Positions 43,030 through 52,835 of a stretch of 64,000 bases of DNA are shown here, piece by piece (position 1 is the stretch's first letter; each line of letters starts with the position of its first letter). The stretch lies in contig NZ_JACHXO010000008.1 in assembly GCF_014192155.1 (NCBI RefSeq), positions 62,001-126,000 on the forward strand, written 5' to 3'. The stretch comes from Roseateles terrae. GTDB lineage: Bacteria > Pseudomonadota > Gammaproteobacteria > Burkholderiales > Burkholderiaceae_C. The notes under the pieces are model-generated. The model did no database searches, was not told the DNA's origin, and saw nothing but the letters and a program-made list of their open reading frames with translations. The translations under genes and the position numbers were made by a program.

Positions 43030-45003
43030 TCACCGCTGCACGATGCTCAGCAATTGGTCAAAGATGGTCTGGGCGGTCTGCAGCACCTTGGCCGCAGCCT
43101 GGTAGCCCTGCTGGAACTGCATCAGGCGGGCGGCTTCCTCATCGAGGTTGACGCCGGCCTGGCCCGATCGGGTCGCTTCGGCCTGGCTGGCCACGGTGGT
43201 GGAGACGCTGGCGAGATATTCCGCCCCCTGCACCCGGGAGCCGACGTCGGCAATCGCCGCCGCATAGGCCTCGGTGACCGTCTGGCCGCGCGACATCGTG
43301 CCGTCGGCCTGCAGCTGCTTGCCGACGAAGGTCTCGCTCTGCAGCTTCAGGAACGCCTTGGCATTGCCGTTGTTGGTCGAGACCACCGCATCCGACTTCT
43401 GCAGGTTGATCTTGTCGCCTTCGCGCGGCACGCCGTTCAGGCGCAGCTCGAAGCCGAGATCCACCCCGCCCGCCGGATCATTGCCGATGGCCTGCCCGGC
43501 CTTCCAGGTGCCGGTGTAGCTGGTGTTGTCCGACAGGGTGATGGTGTAGTTGATGCTCTGGTCCGCATTCACCGTGCCGAACTGCACCGTGGCAGGCTGC
43601 AGGGTCTTGTCGAACTTCGAATTGACCGCATAGAGCGAGTCGACCGTGGCCGTGCCCTTGTTGTTGACGTCGACAGTACCCACCACCGGCGCCGCGGCGG
43701 CCAGGCCGCTCGGGTCGTCCATGGCGCGCTTGAAGCTGGTCGCAGCAGCGGCCACCGGTTCCAGCACAAAGCGGTCGTTGGCCTGCATCGTGCCGGTCAT
43801 CGTCAGGCTGATGCCGTAGGCCTTCTCGATCTGGTCCTTGTTCATCGTCGTGGCCGTGCCGTCCGGACGCACCGCGATCTGATAGCTGTCGGGCGTGCCG
43901 GTGGGATCGGCGGAGATGACAAAGGACAGGGCCGGCACCATCTCACCGTTGGTGATGGTGGCCGAGAGCTTGGCGTCGCCCTTGTTGGTGACGGCAGGCA
44001 GCACCGTGGGGTCGGCGATGCTGAAGAGCGGTCCGCCCGCAGCGGACTTCAGGTCCACGCCGAGCGACTGCTGTTCGTTCACCCGGGTGGCGATGGCCGT
44101 GGCCATCTGACCCAGCAGGTTGCGTGCATCCTGCAGGTGGGTGTTCTGATAGCGCAGCAGTGCGGTGAGGGAGCCGCCGGTCAGGGTGCTGTCGTCCAGC
44201 ACCCGGGTGCCGTTGGCCTCGGTGATGGAGAGCTGCGCGCGGGAATTGTCGTAGGGGTCGGGCGTGACCTGCAGCTCCTGCGCCTGGCCGCCCAGCACCA
44301 GCCGCTGGCCGCCGCCGATGAAGACGCCGACGGTGCCGTCGCTGCTGGCCACGGTGGAGACCTGCACATACTGGCTGAGCTGCGAGACCAGCTGGTCGCG
44401 CTTGTCCAGCAGGTCGTTGGGCGAATGGCTGGTGCCGTTGGCCCGGGCGATCTGGTCATTGGCCGCGGCGATCTGTTTGGCCAGCTCGTTCACGGTCTTG
44501 ACGTCCGCCTTCATGTCGCTGACGACGCCGGCCTGCAGGTCGGCCAGCTGCTGGCCGGCGCTCTGGAACCGCGACGCCAGCTCCTGCGCCTTGCCCAGCA
44601 CCACCTGACGCGCCGACGGGTCGGACGGCCGGCTGGCCACATCGACCAGGGCATTCAGGAAGTCGTTGCTGGCCTGGCCGATGCCGTCCGAGCCGGTCGG
44701 GAAGATGTTCTCCAGCTGCGCCAGCTGGGCCTGCATGGTGTTGTCCATGAAGGCCTGCGACTTGGCGGCTGCCGCTTCGCGGGTCAGGAACTCGTTGTGC
44801 GAGCGGGTGACCGTCTGCACATTCACGCCCTTGCCGAAGTAGCCCGCGCCGGTGAACTGCCCCTCGGGCGTGGTCAGCACCACTTCCTGGCGCGAATAAC
44901 CGGCCACGTTGGCATTGGCGATGTTCTGGCCGATGGTCTGCAGGGCCGCCTGGTTGGCGAACATGGCCCGCACACCAAGGGAAAGAAGGGCGGAGGTCGA
45001 CAT
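43030..45003 (-). CDS. flgK: FlgK (HAP1), hook-associated protein
   Basis: 657 residues. The N-terminal rod/hook signature is present (LGVRAMFANQAALQTIGQNIANANVAGYSRQEVVL), and the C-terminus ends EAARLMQFQQGYQAAAKVLQTAQTIFDQLLSIV, the conserved HAP1 helix. The central 450 residues form the variable domains. FlgK caps the hook before filament growth. It starts 17 bases after flgJ ends, in the continuous flg operon. Confidence 0.96.
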   Translation of the reverse strand: MSTSALLSLGVRAMFANQAALQTIGQNIANANVAGYSRQEVVLTTPEGQFTGAGYFGKGVNVQTVTRSHNEFLTREAAAAKSQAFMDNTMQAQLAQLENIFPTGSDGIGQASNDFLNALVDVASRPSDPSARQVVLGKAQELASRFQSAGQQLADLQAGVVSDMKADVKTVNELAKQIAAANDQIARANGTSHSPNDLLDKRDQLVSQLSQYVQVSTVASSDGTVGVFIGGGQRLVLGGQAQELQVTPDPYDNSRAQLSITEANGTRVLDDSTLTGGSLTALLRYQNTHLQDARNLLGQMATAIATRVNEQQSLGVDLKSAAGGPLFSIADPTVLPAVTNKGDAKLSATITNGEMVPALSFVISADPTGTPDSYQIAVRPDGTATTMNKDQIEKAYGISLTMTGTMQANDRFVLEPVAAAATSFKRAMDDPSGLAAAAPVVGTVDVNNKGTATVDSLYAVNSKFDKTLQPATVQFGTVNADQSINYTITLSDNTSYTGTWKAGQAIGNDPAGGVDLGFELRLNGVPREGDKINLQKSDAVVSTNNGNAKAFLKLQSETFVGKQLQADGTMSRGQTVTEAYAAAIADVGSRVQGAEYLASVSTTVASQAEATRSGQAGVNLDEEAARLMQFQQGYQAAAKVLQTAQTIFDQLLSIVQR

Positions 45004-45020
45004 GCTGGTGTCCTAGGACG

Positions 45021-45902
45021 TCAGGCCATGGCGCGTTGCACGCGCATGGTTGTGTTGATGACCCGCGCCAGCTTGGACGCGTACTCCGGATCGGTGGCGT
45101 AGCCCGCCTTCTGCAGGCCCTTGGCAAAGCCTTCGGCGCTGCCGGTGCTGGCCTTGGCCACCACGTCGCGATAACGGTCGTTGCCGCTGATCAGCTTGGC
45201 ATAGTCCTTGAAGGCTTCTTCATAGCTGCCGTAGGCGCGGAACTTGGCGGTGACACGCTGCGGCTTGCCGTCCACATATTCGGTGGTGCTGACCTCGGCG
45301 ACCTTGCCGGTCCAGCCCGGGCCGGCCTTGATGCCGAAGACGTTGAAGCTGCTGCTGCCGTCCTTGTTCAGAATCTCGCGCTTGCCCCAGCCGGATTCAT
45401 GCGCCGCCTGGGCGATCATGAAGCTGGCCGGAATGCCGGTGGCAGCCTGGGCGGACTTGGCGGCGCCGTCGTGCTTCTGGATGAAGTCCTGCACATGCGG
45501 CTGCACATTCTTCGTGGCCAGCTGCGGCAGCTGCTGCGTGCCGGCGGCCGCCTTGGCGCTGGGCAGCTCGCCGTCCTTCACGCCCAGCTGGCGCTGAAGA
45601 TGCCGTTCGATCGCCTGGGACAGCCCGCCCGGCAGGCCGGCCATCTTGCCGGCGTACTGCTGGTCCAGCATCTCGCCGCCCATCTGGGTGGCGGAGTTGT
45701 CCATCATGCCGGAGCTCATCGTGGCCTGCCGCATGCTCTTCATCACTTCCTGCATGAAGAGGGTTTCAAACTGCTTGGCCGTTTCCTTCACCGCCGCCTT
45801 CGGGTCGCGGGTCGCGACCGACTTCAGCTGGTCGATGGAGCGGGTGTCGGTGGAGAGGCCGCCGTTGCCCAGGGCCGTGCTCAGAGGAGTCGAGAGTGCC
45901 AT
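45021..45902 (-). CDS. flgJ: FlgJ, rod-assembly protein with glucosaminidase domain
   Basis: 293 residues. The N-terminal rod-capping domain contains AVKETAKQFETLFMQEVMKSMRQAT (about 36-60) and GGEMLDQQYAGKMA. The C-terminal peptidoglycan hydrolase domain (about 135-293) has QAATGIPASFMIAQAAHESGWGKREI with the catalytic glutamate in AHESGWG, then SFNVFGIKAGPGW. It opens the peptidoglycan so the rod can pass. It is two bases from flgI. Confidence 0.96.
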   Translation of the reverse strand: MALSTPLSTALGNGGLSTDTRSIDQLKSVATRDPKAAVKETAKQFETLFMQEVMKSMRQATMSSGMMDNSATQMGGEMLDQQYAGKMAGLPGGLSQAIERHLQRQLGVKDGELPSAKAAAGTQQLPQLATKNVQPHVQDFIQKHDGAAKSAQAATGIPASFMIAQAAHESGWGKREILNKDGSSSFNVFGIKAGPGWTGKVAEVSTTEYVDGKPQRVTAKFRAYGSYEEAFKDYAKLISGNDRYRDVVAKASTGSAEGFAKGLQKAGYATDPEYASKLARVINTTMRVQRAMA

Positions 45903-45903
45903 G

Positions 45904-47058
45904 TCAGATCACCTCCAGCTCGGCATTCAGGGCGCCGGCACTTTTCATGGCCTGCAGGATGGCCAGCAGGTCCTGGGGCGTGGCGCCCAGGGTGTTGAGC
46001 GCCTTCACCACGTCATTGAGTCGGGTGCCGGCCGGCAGCTGAATCATCGTGCCGGGGTCCTGCTTGATCGAGATATCGGTCTTCTCCGTCACCGTGGTCT
46101 GGCCGCCGGAGAGGGCATTGGGCTGGCTGACCTGCGGGGTGCTGGAGATCGTCACCGCCAGGTTGCCGTGCGCCACGGCGCAGGGCGACAGCGTCACCGC
46201 CTGATTCATCACCACCGATCCGGTCCGGGCGTTGATGACGATGCGGGCCGCTGGCGTGTCCAGATCGAGGGGCAGGTTTTCCATGTCGGCCAGGAAAGCG
46301 ACTCGCGCTTCCGGCGCCAGCGGTGCGCGCACCCGCACCACCCGGCCGTCCAGCGGCTGGGCCGTGCCTTCGCCCTTGGCCTTGTTGATGGCGCGGGCCA
46401 CGGCGCGGGCCGTGCCGAAGTCGGAGGCATTCAGGTCCAGCTGCAGGAATTCGTTCTGCTGCAGCGGCGTGGGCACGCTGCGCTCGACCAGCGCCCCGTT
46501 GGGGATGCGGCCGGCGCTCAGATGGTTGATCTGCACCTTGGAGCCCCCGGCAGATGCGCCGGCGCCGCCGACGATCAGGTTGCCCTGGGCAATGGCGTAG
46601 ACCTGGCCGTCCGCACCCCGCAGCGGGGTGGCGATCAGCGTACCGCCGCGCAGGCTCTTGGCATTGCCCATGGACGACACCACCACATCCAGCGGCTGGC
46701 CGGGTTGGGCGAACGGGGGGAGCTGGGTGGTGATCATCACCGCCGCCACGTTGCGCGGCTGCATGGTGACGCCCTGGGGCAGCAGCACGCCGAACTGCTG
46801 CAGCATCGCGGTCAGGCTCTGGCCGGTGAACGGGGCCTGGGTGGTCTGGTCGCCGGTGCCGTCCAGACCCACCACCAGGCCGTAGCCGGTCAAGGGGTTG
46901 GAACGCACGCCCTGCACGGCCGCCACTTCCTTGATGCGGGTGGCCTGGGCCGGGGTGGCCACAGCCAGCAGCGCCATCAGGCTCAGCAGGCCACTGGCCA
47001 GCAGGCGGGGGCAGGGACTGAAAAAGCGGCGGAGAGGGGGGAAGGTGTTGGGGTACAT
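45904..47058 (-). CDS. flgI: FlgI, P-ring protein
   Basis: About 384 residues, periplasmic P-ring subunit. The signal peptide includes LASGLLSLMALLAVATPAQA, cleaved before TRIKEVAAVQGVRSNPLTGYGLVVGLDGTGDQT, the family's best conserved block. The C-terminus ends DVVKALNTLGATPQDLLAILQAMKSAGALNAELEVI, as expected. I chose the ATG at 47058 (MYPNTFPP); a GTG three codons upstream at 47067 is possible. The stop is one base from flgJ. Confidence 0.95.
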   Translation of the reverse strand: MYPNTFPPLRRFFSPCPRLLASGLLSLMALLAVATPAQATRIKEVAAVQGVRSNPLTGYGLVVGLDGTGDQTTQAPFTGQSLTAMLQQFGVLLPQGVTMQPRNVAAVMITTQLPPFAQPGQPLDVVVSSMGNAKSLRGGTLIATPLRGADGQVYAIAQGNLIVGGAGASAGGSKVQINHLSAGRIPNGALVERSVPTPLQQNEFLQLDLNASDFGTARAVARAINKAKGEGTAQPLDGRVVRVRAPLAPEARVAFLADMENLPLDLDTPAARIVINARTGSVVMNQAVTLSPCAVAHGNLAVTISSTPQVSQPNALSGGQTTVTEKTDISIKQDPGTMIQLPAGTRLNDVVKALNTLGATPQDLLAILQAMKSAGALNAELEVI

Positions 47059-47104
47059 CTCGGTCACACGTGAGGCAGACTCGTGTGACCGATTGTGGGC
47101 AAAC

Positions 47105-47887
47105 TTAAGTCGGCGAAAGGTTCAAGAAGAACCGGGATAGCCAGCCAATTGAATGCGCATCCGCCACCGCGCCGCGGCCGCGCTGCTCCACCCGGACATT
47201 GGCCACGGCGGTGGAAGGCACCGTGTTCCCTTGGCGAATCGTCTGCGGGTCCACCTGGCCGAAGAAGCGCAGCACGTCCACATTGCTGTTGACGCCGACC
47301 TGTTTCTCGCCGGAGATCAGCAGATGGCCGTTGGGCAGCACGCCGGTGACCACCGCGGTGATGGTGCCGGAGAAGTCATTGGTGTTCTCGTTGGTGCCCT
47401 TGCCGGTGTTCTTGTTGGACGAGGTACCGCCCACCTCCGCCCGGCCGCCACCGAAGGAATTGGCCGCAAAGCCGGGGATCGCGGTCACGCCCGCGCTCAG
47501 GGAGCCGGTCTTGTCCAGGGCGGAGCTGGACTTCTGGGTGGCGCTGACCTTCTCGGTGATGGTGACGGTGACGATGTCGCCGACCAGCCGGGCCCGATGG
47601 TCCTCGAACAGCGGACGGAAGTTCGCGTTCTGATAGATGGCGCCGTTGTTGGCCGAGGCCGGAATCGGCTCGGGCATGCGCACCACCGGCGCGGGCTGCA
47701 TGTCCACCCGGGGTTCCGGGTAGGGCGTGCTGCAGGCGCTGAGAACGGCGAGTGCCGAAGCTGACAGGGCCAGCAGCGCGGTGCGGACCAGCGAACCGGC
47801 GCGGGGGCCGGTATGGCGGGCGACCGGGGCGACGACCAGGGAGCCGACCAGGGAGGCGACAGAGACAGGGGAAGAAGACCGGGACAT
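47105..47887 (-). CDS. flgH: FlgH, L-ring lipoprotein
   Basis: 260 residues. A lipoprotein signal sequence ends at a lipobox cysteine (LAVLSACSTPYP). The mature protein has GAIYQNANFRPLFEDHRARLVGDIVTVTITEKVSATQKSSS and the C-terminal VDPQTIRQGNTVPSTAVANVRVEQRGRGAV, both diagnostic of FlgH. It forms the outer-membrane L ring. The ATG at 47887 (MSRSSSP) is preceded by CAGGAG; an upstream frame to 47947 lacks this. The signal region is longer than usual (about 60 residues before the Cys). Confidence 0.95.
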   Translation of the reverse strand: MSRSSSPVSVASLVGSLVVAPVARHTGPRAGSLVRTALLALSASALAVLSACSTPYPEPRVDMQPAPVVRMPEPIPASANNGAIYQNANFRPLFEDHRARLVGDIVTVTITEKVSATQKSSSALDKTGSLSAGVTAIPGFAANSFGGGRAEVGGTSSNKNTGKGTNENTNDFSGTITAVVTGVLPNGHLLISGEKQVGVNSNVDVLRFFGQVDPQTIRQGNTVPSTAVANVRVEQRGRGAVADAHSIGWLSRFFLNLSPT

Positions 47888-47976
47888 GAACAACTCCTGG
47901 AACAACGAAGCGGGGCGTGGATCAGGCGGAGGGGGGGCAGGCCGCACCCATCAGGGGCGCGGCATCAGCCCGCCGC

Positions 47977-48759
47977 TCAGATCTGCGACAGCTTCTGCAA
48001 CATCTGATCCGAGGTCTGGATGGCCTTCGAGTTGAGCTCGTAGGCGCGCTGGGTCTGGATCATGGAGACCAGCTCTTCCACCACATTCACATTCGAGGTT
48101 TCGGTGAAGCCCTGCTGCACCGCGCCCAGGCTGTTGGTGCCCGGAGCGCCCGTCTGCGGCGCGCCCGAGGCGACGGTTTCCGCATACAGGTTGCCGCCCA
48201 GCGATTCCAGCCCGGGCGGGTTGATGAAGTTGGCCAGTTGCAGCTGGCCCAGCGTGGTCTGGGCGGTGCTGCCGGCGGTGGTGACCGCCACCGTGCCGTC
48301 CTGGCCGATGGTCAGCGACTTGGCGTCCGCCGGCACGATGATGCCGGGCAGCACCGTGTAGCCGTTGTTGGTCACCACCTGGCCGTTGGCGTCCAGCTGG
48401 AAGCTGCCATCACGGGTGTAAGCGGTGGTGCCGTCCGGCATCTGGATCTGGAAGAAGCCGTTGCCCTTGACCGCCACATCCAGATAGTTGCCCGACTGCT
48501 GCAGCGAGCCCTGGGTGTGGTTGCGGGAGGTCGCCACGGCGCGCACGCCCAGGCCGACCTGCAGGCCGGTGGGCAGGCTGGTCTGCTCGGAGGTGGCGGA
48601 GCCGGCCGGGCGGAGGTTCTGATACATCAGATCCTCGAACACCGCATGCTCGCGCTTGTAGCCGTTGGTCGAGACGTTGGCCAGGTTGTGCGAGACCACA
48701 TCCAGCTGCATCTGCTGGGCTTCCATGCCGGTCTTGGCGATCCAGAGGGAACGAAGCAT
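47977..48759 (-). CDS. flgG: FlgG, distal rod protein
   Basis: 260 residues, complete distal rod subunit. It opens [44 protein letters not shown] and ends [41 protein letters not shown], both textbook FlgG. It sits 89 bases from flgH and 102 bases from flgF. FlgG forms the outer rod within the L and P rings. Confidence 0.97.
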   Translation of the reverse strand: MLRSLWIAKTGMEAQQMQLDVVSHNLANVSTNGYKREHAVFEDLMYQNLRPAGSATSEQTSLPTGLQVGLGVRAVATSRNHTQGSLQQSGNYLDVAVKGNGFFQIQMPDGTTAYTRDGSFQLDANGQVVTNNGYTVLPGIIVPADAKSLTIGQDGTVAVTTAGSTAQTTLGQLQLANFINPPGLESLGGNLYAETVASGAPQTGAPGTNSLGAVQQGFTETSNVNVVEELVSMIQTQRAYELNSKAIQTSDQMLQKLSQI

Positions 48760-48861
48760 GTTGAACTCCTGATTCTTCAGACGGGCACTGTGCCGTCAAC
48801 CGCAGCGGGTGAAGGCTGGATGAGAGGGGCTTATGCGGTGCTAAACCGTGGTGTCGGGGGA

Positions 48862-49590
48862 TCAGCTGTCGCTGAGCAGCTTGGACGCGGCCTGGCCGTG
48901 GGTCTGGGCAATCTGCAGCAGCTTCATCTGCTGCTCGAACTGCCGGGCCGCGGCGATCATGCCCACCATGGTTTCCACCGGCGACACGTTGGAGCCTTCC
49001 AGCGCACCGGCCTGCACCCGGCCGGCCGGGTCGGCGGGCAGCGGCTCACCGTCCGGTGCGGCGAACAGGCCGTCGGTGCGGCGGGTGAAGCGGCCATCCT
49101 CCGTCACCAGCTTGAGCTTGCCGATGTTCACCGGCCGCTGATTGCCGGTCTTGGCGGTGATGGTGCCGTCCGAGCCGATGTCCACCGTGGAGTTGGGCGG
49201 CACGCTGATGGGGCCACCGTCGCCCAGCACCTGCAGGCCATTGCGCATCACCAGCAGGCCTTCGGCGTTGACGTCCATCGAGCCGGCGCGGGTGTAGGCC
49301 TCGGTGCCGTCCAGCGCCTGCACCGCCATCCAGGTGCGGCCCTTCATGGCCACGTCCAGATTGCGGCCGGTGGTTTCCAGCGGGCCCGCCGACAGGTCGT
49401 GACCGGTGGTGGTCTCCAGCGAGAACGCGCGCACGGTCGAACCGTCGCCCCGCACCGGCACCGACCGGAAGGCCTGCAGCTCCGCACGGAAGCCGTTGCT
49501 GTTGACGTTGGCCAGGTTGTTGGCCAGCACGTCCTGGCGCGAGAGCGCCGCTTGCGCGCCACTCATCGACAGATAGATCATGCGGTCCAT
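48862..49590 (-). CDS. flgF: FlgF, proximal rod protein
   Basis: 242 residues. It begins MDRMIYLSMSGAQAALSRQDVLANNLANVNSNGFRAELQAFRS and ends GSNVSPVETMVGMIAAARQFEQQMKLLQIAQTHGQAASKLL, typical of FlgF. It is a proximal rod component. It is separated from flgE by 52 bases. Confidence 0.96.
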   Translation of the reverse strand: MDRMIYLSMSGAQAALSRQDVLANNLANVNSNGFRAELQAFRSVPVRGDGSTVRAFSLETTTGHDLSAGPLETTGRNLDVAMKGRTWMAVQALDGTEAYTRAGSMDVNAEGLLVMRNGLQVLGDGGPISVPPNSTVDIGSDGTITAKTGNQRPVNIGKLKLVTEDGRFTRRTDGLFAAPDGEPLPADPAGRVQAGALEGSNVSPVETMVGMIAAARQFEQQMKLLQIAQTHGQAASKLLSDS

Positions 49591-49642
49591 GGTCAGCGGT
49601 CCTTGGCGTGTGTCTGCTCAGGTGTCTGCTCAGCCGGCGCGA

Positions 49643-51046
49643 TCAGCGCAGGTTGACCAGCGTCTGCAGCACCTGGTCCTGGGTCTTGATGGTCTGCGCA
49701 TTGGCCTGGTAGACGCGCTGCGCGGTCACCATGTTCACCAGCTCATTGGTCAGGTCCACGTTGGACTCTTCCAGGGAGCCAGCCTTCAGGGCACCGAGGT
49801 TGCCGTCGCCCGGCACGCCGACCACGGCGTCGCCCGAGGCATTGGTGCGGTTCCACAGGTTGCCGCCCAGCGGCTGCAGGCCCTGCGGATTGCGGAAGGT
49901 GGCCAGTTCCACCTGGCCGGCCGGCTTGGACTGCCCGTTGGAATAACGGGCGGTCACGATGCCGTTGTTCTCGATGCTGATGCCGGTCAGCTGGCCCGGG
50001 GCATAGCCGTCCTGGGTGAGGCTGGTGACGGCGAAGTTGGCGCCGTTTTCCACCGCCGAGGTCATGTCCAGTGACACGCCCTTGACCGACGGATCGGACG
50101 GGTCGGCCGGCGGCGCCGGAATGGCCAGCGTCGGCGCCCCCTGCGAGTTCACGCCCGCCGGGATCTTCAGGTTCAGCAGCTCATTGGCGGCCGGCGAGAC
50201 CGGACTGCCGCCGGTGGGCAGGAAGGTCACCTGGGTGAACGGCGTCAGCGGGTTGCCGGTGGCGGTGCCGTCTTCCGTCTGAATGGGGTTGCCCTGCGCG
50301 TCGTATTGCACCGCGCTGCCGTTGGCCGTCACATAGACGTTCCAGACCGTGTTGCCGTTGGCGTCGTCGTTGTTGGCGCGCTGGTAATACAGCGTCACCG
50401 CCACCGGCTGGCCCTTGGCGTCATACACCGTCAGCGAGGTGGCGTTGTTGTAGGTCTTGGGGTCGCTCAGCGTGATGCCGGTCTTGTCGATCTTGGCGGA
50501 CTTCGGATCCGCCGGGTCGCTCAGCTCGAACGGCGCGGTCGCGCCAGCGCGGGAATCCAGCGTGAATTCCATCTCGATGTTGCCGGTCACCTTCGGGTCG
50601 ATGCCGCCGGTGGGCAGCTTCAGCGAGGTGGCCAGGCCCGGCTGGATCACCCCGTTGCCGTCCGCGGGATAGCCTTGCAGCTTGAGCTGGTCGTTGTTGA
50701 CGATGTAGCCCTCGCGGTCGACCTTGAACTGGCCGTTGCGGGTGTACATCGTGGGGCTCTTGCCGTCACTCACCTGGAAGAAGCCGTTGCCGTTGATGGC
50801 GAGGTCCATCGGGTTTTCGGTGACGGTGATGTTGCCCTGCGTGAACTGCTGGGCCACGGTCTGCAGCTGAACGCCGATGCCGATCTGGTTGGTGCCGGCA
50901 CCATTCAGCGCGGTGGCGTACATGTCGGCGAATTCAGCCCGCGACGACTTGGCGCCGTAGGTCTGCGCATTGGCGATGTTGTTGCCGATGACTTCCAGGT
51001 TCTTGCTGGAAGCGTTCAGTCCGGAGAGGCCTTGTTGGAAGCTCAT
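49643..51046 (-). CDS. flgE: FlgE, flagellar hook protein
   Basis: 467 residues. The N-terminus MSFQQGLSGLNASSKNLEVIGNNIANAQTYGAKSSRAEFADMYA and the C-terminus SLEESNVDLTNELVNMVTAQRVYQANAQTIKTQDQVLQTLVNLR are the hook D0 helices. The middle is beta-rich (D1/D2). It is exported before the switch carried out by FlhB. It stands 67 bases from flgD. Confidence 0.97.
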   Translation of the reverse strand: MSFQQGLSGLNASSKNLEVIGNNIANAQTYGAKSSRAEFADMYATALNGAGTNQIGIGVQLQTVAQQFTQGNITVTENPMDLAINGNGFFQVSDGKSPTMYTRNGQFKVDREGYIVNNDQLKLQGYPADGNGVIQPGLATSLKLPTGGIDPKVTGNIEMEFTLDSRAGATAPFELSDPADPKSAKIDKTGITLSDPKTYNNATSLTVYDAKGQPVAVTLYYQRANNDDANGNTVWNVYVTANGSAVQYDAQGNPIQTEDGTATGNPLTPFTQVTFLPTGGSPVSPAANELLNLKIPAGVNSQGAPTLAIPAPPADPSDPSVKGVSLDMTSAVENGANFAVTSLTQDGYAPGQLTGISIENNGIVTARYSNGQSKPAGQVELATFRNPQGLQPLGGNLWNRTNASGDAVVGVPGDGNLGALKAGSLEESNVDLTNELVNMVTAQRVYQANAQTIKTQDQVLQTLVNLR

Positions 51047-51113
51047 GTGAAGTCCTTGGGCGGTTCAGTCGGGTCGGGCGGGTCGGCCGCGAAGTCAGTC
51101 GGAGATCGGACGA

Positions 51114-51770
51114 TCAAACGATGTTGCGGACCTTGTCGTAATCGACCAGACCGCTGTTCTTGAGTTCCAGCTGCAAGGTGGCGCCGCTGGTGTTCACTGC
51201 GCTCACCACATCACGGGTGTAGGTGGTGGCGGTGACCGGATTGGTGCTCTTGGTGGCGGTGACCCGGAAGGTCAGGCCGGTGGTTTCGCCGGACTTGCTG
51301 GCATCCCAGGTGTAGGTCTGGTTGCCGGCCTTCTGGGCGCCGATGTCCTGGGTGGCGATCACGGTGCCCGCGCCATTGAGCACTTCCACCTTGACCGTGT
51401 CGGCCGGATTGGCCAGTTCGTAGTTGAGCTGGGCCTTGCCGTTCTCCACCGTCACCTGGTTGCCCGGCACCGTCACCGAGCGGCCCACCAGGCTGACGCT
51501 TTGCAGCGCCTGCATCTGGCTGAACTGGGTGGCCAGGCTCTGGATGCTGGTGTTGACGTTGCCCACGCCGGTCACCGTCTGGATCTGCGCCAGCTGGGTC
51601 GTGACCTGGGCGTTGTCCATCGGATTCATCGGATCCTGGTTCTGCATCTGCGCCACCAGCAGCTTCAGGAAGCGGTCCTGGGTGTCGGCGGCGTTCGGGG
51701 TCGAGCTGTTGGACGTGCCGCCGAGGCCGTTGGACGTCTTGCTGGTGCTGTTCAGGGTGGTGAAGTCCAT
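51114..51770 (-). CDS. flgD: FlgD, hook-cap scaffolding protein
   Basis: 218 residues. The N-terminal signature DTQDRFLKLLVAQMQNQDPMNPMDNAQVTTQLAQI is diagnostic of the FlgD hook cap. The C-terminal Ig/tudor-like domain (about 85-215) includes TVKVEVLNGAGTVIATQDIGAQKAGNQTYTWD. I chose the ATG at 51770 (MDFTTLN), preceded by AGGA; an upstream TTG at 51779 is too close to that site. It caps the growing hook. Confidence 0.95.
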   Translation of the reverse strand: MDFTTLNSTSKTSNGLGGTSNSSTPNAADTQDRFLKLLVAQMQNQDPMNPMDNAQVTTQLAQIQTVTGVGNVNTSIQSLATQFSQMQALQSVSLVGRSVTVPGNQVTVENGKAQLNYELANPADTVKVEVLNGAGTVIATQDIGAQKAGNQTYTWDASKSGETTGLTFRVTATKSTNPVTATTYTRDVVSAVNTSGATLQLELKNSGLVDYDKVRNIV

Positions 51771-51831
51771 GATGGGCAATCCTGGTACGGGGTGTGGGGG
51801 CGGTTCTGCGGTCGGGCGGTCAGGCGGTTGA

Positions 51832-52254
51832 TCAGCCCTGGCCCATCTGGAGCGTCTTGAGCAGCAGCGACTTGGCGGTGCCCATGACTTCGAGGTTGTT
51901 CTGATAGGAACGCGAGGCGGAGATCATGTTGACCATCTCTTCCACCGAATTCACATTGCTGTAGGTGACGTAGCCGTCGGCATCGGCGAGCTGGTGGCTC
52001 GGATCGTGCACCCGGCGGCCGGGGGCCTGGTTTTCCTTCACCGCGACCACCTGCACACCGACATCGGTGGCGTCGGTCATGCCGCCGTTCTGGTTCATCA
52101 GACTCTGGAAGACGACTTCGCGGGCCTTGTAGGCCTGGCCGTCCGGGCCGGCGACGGTGTCGGCATTGGCCATGTTGCTGGCCACTGCATTCAGGCGCTG
52201 GCTCTGCGCACTGACCGCGCTGCCGGAAATGTGGAAGATGCTGAACATCGACAT
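51832..52254 (-). CDS. flgC: FlgC, proximal rod protein
   Basis: 140 residues. It opens MSMFSIFHISGSAVSAQSQRLNAVASNMANADT and ends SNVNSVEEMVNMISASRSYQNNLEVMGTAKSLLLKTLQMGQG, as expected for FlgC. It follows flgB by 23 bases and precedes flgD by 61. Confidence 0.96.
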   Translation of the reverse strand: MSMFSIFHISGSAVSAQSQRLNAVASNMANADTVAGPDGQAYKAREVVFQSLMNQNGGMTDATDVGVQVVAVKENQAPGRRVHDPSHQLADADGYVTYSNVNSVEEMVNMISASRSYQNNLEVMGTAKSLLLKTLQMGQG

Positions 52255-52277
52255 GGCGGGGTCCTCCTACGACGTCT

Positions 52278-52661
52278 TCAAGCCGCGTTCGGCGACTTCA
52301 TCGCATCCATCAGGGTGCGTACGCTGCCGTTGATGAAACGCAGGGACGCTTCGTACTTGACGGTGTTGTCGGCGAAGCTGGCGCGTTCGCGGTCCATGTC
52401 CACCGTGTTGCTGTCCATGCTGGTCATGGAACTCAGGGAGTTCTGGAGCACGCCCTGGGTGCGCTGGGTCAGGGTCTGGTTGGAGGTATCCGCGGCAGGG
52501 GAGGTCGCCTCCCGCAGCGCCTTGGCGAAATCCAGGTCCCGCGACTGATAGCCGGGGGTGTCCGCATTGGCGATGTTGCTGGCGAGCAGGCGTTGACGCT
52601 CCGCCCGCAGGGTCAGCGCCTGGGCCTGGAAGTTCATCGCGTCGGTCAGTCGGTTCATCAT
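52278..52661 (-). CDS. flgB: FlgB, proximal rod protein (first gene of the flg operon)
   Basis: 127 residues. It opens MMNRLTDAMNFQAQALTLRAERQRLLASNIANADTPGYQSRDLDFAKAL, and the C-terminus has FADNTVKYEASLRFINGSVRTLMDAM. I chose the ATG at 52661, preceded by CAGGAG; the next ATG at 52658 is equally possible. It heads the minus-strand operon flgBCDEFGHIJKL and is read divergently from flgA. Confidence 0.95.
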   Translation of the reverse strand: MMNRLTDAMNFQAQALTLRAERQRLLASNIANADTPGYQSRDLDFAKALREATSPAADTSNQTLTQRTQGVLQNSLSSMTSMDSNTVDMDRERASFADNTVKYEASLRFINGSVRTLMDAMKSPNAA

Positions 52662-52835
52662 GGTGCGGCTCCTGTGCGTTTCCATGGCGGCCGGGTCCGG
52701 AAGGGACGGCGGCCTGGGATTCATCACGTTCGGCCATTGTGGGCAGCGGGCCGGAAAACATGAGCGCGATAAAACGGGGGTTTGCAGTCCATTTCAAAGC
52801 CATGCGGGGGGAGGGCGTCGGTAGAGTCACTGGCC
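52662..52835. promoter_or_regulatory. Divergent flgB/flgA promoter region
   Basis: A 174-base region between the start codons of flgB (minus) and flgA (plus). By analogy with other FlhDC-controlled systems it should hold the class II promoters and an FlhDC site. I can see AT-richer patches (for example GCGATAAAACGGGG near 52768 and CACAAT on the minus strand near 52736) but no pair of boxes good enough to place a promoter precisely. Confidence 0.45.
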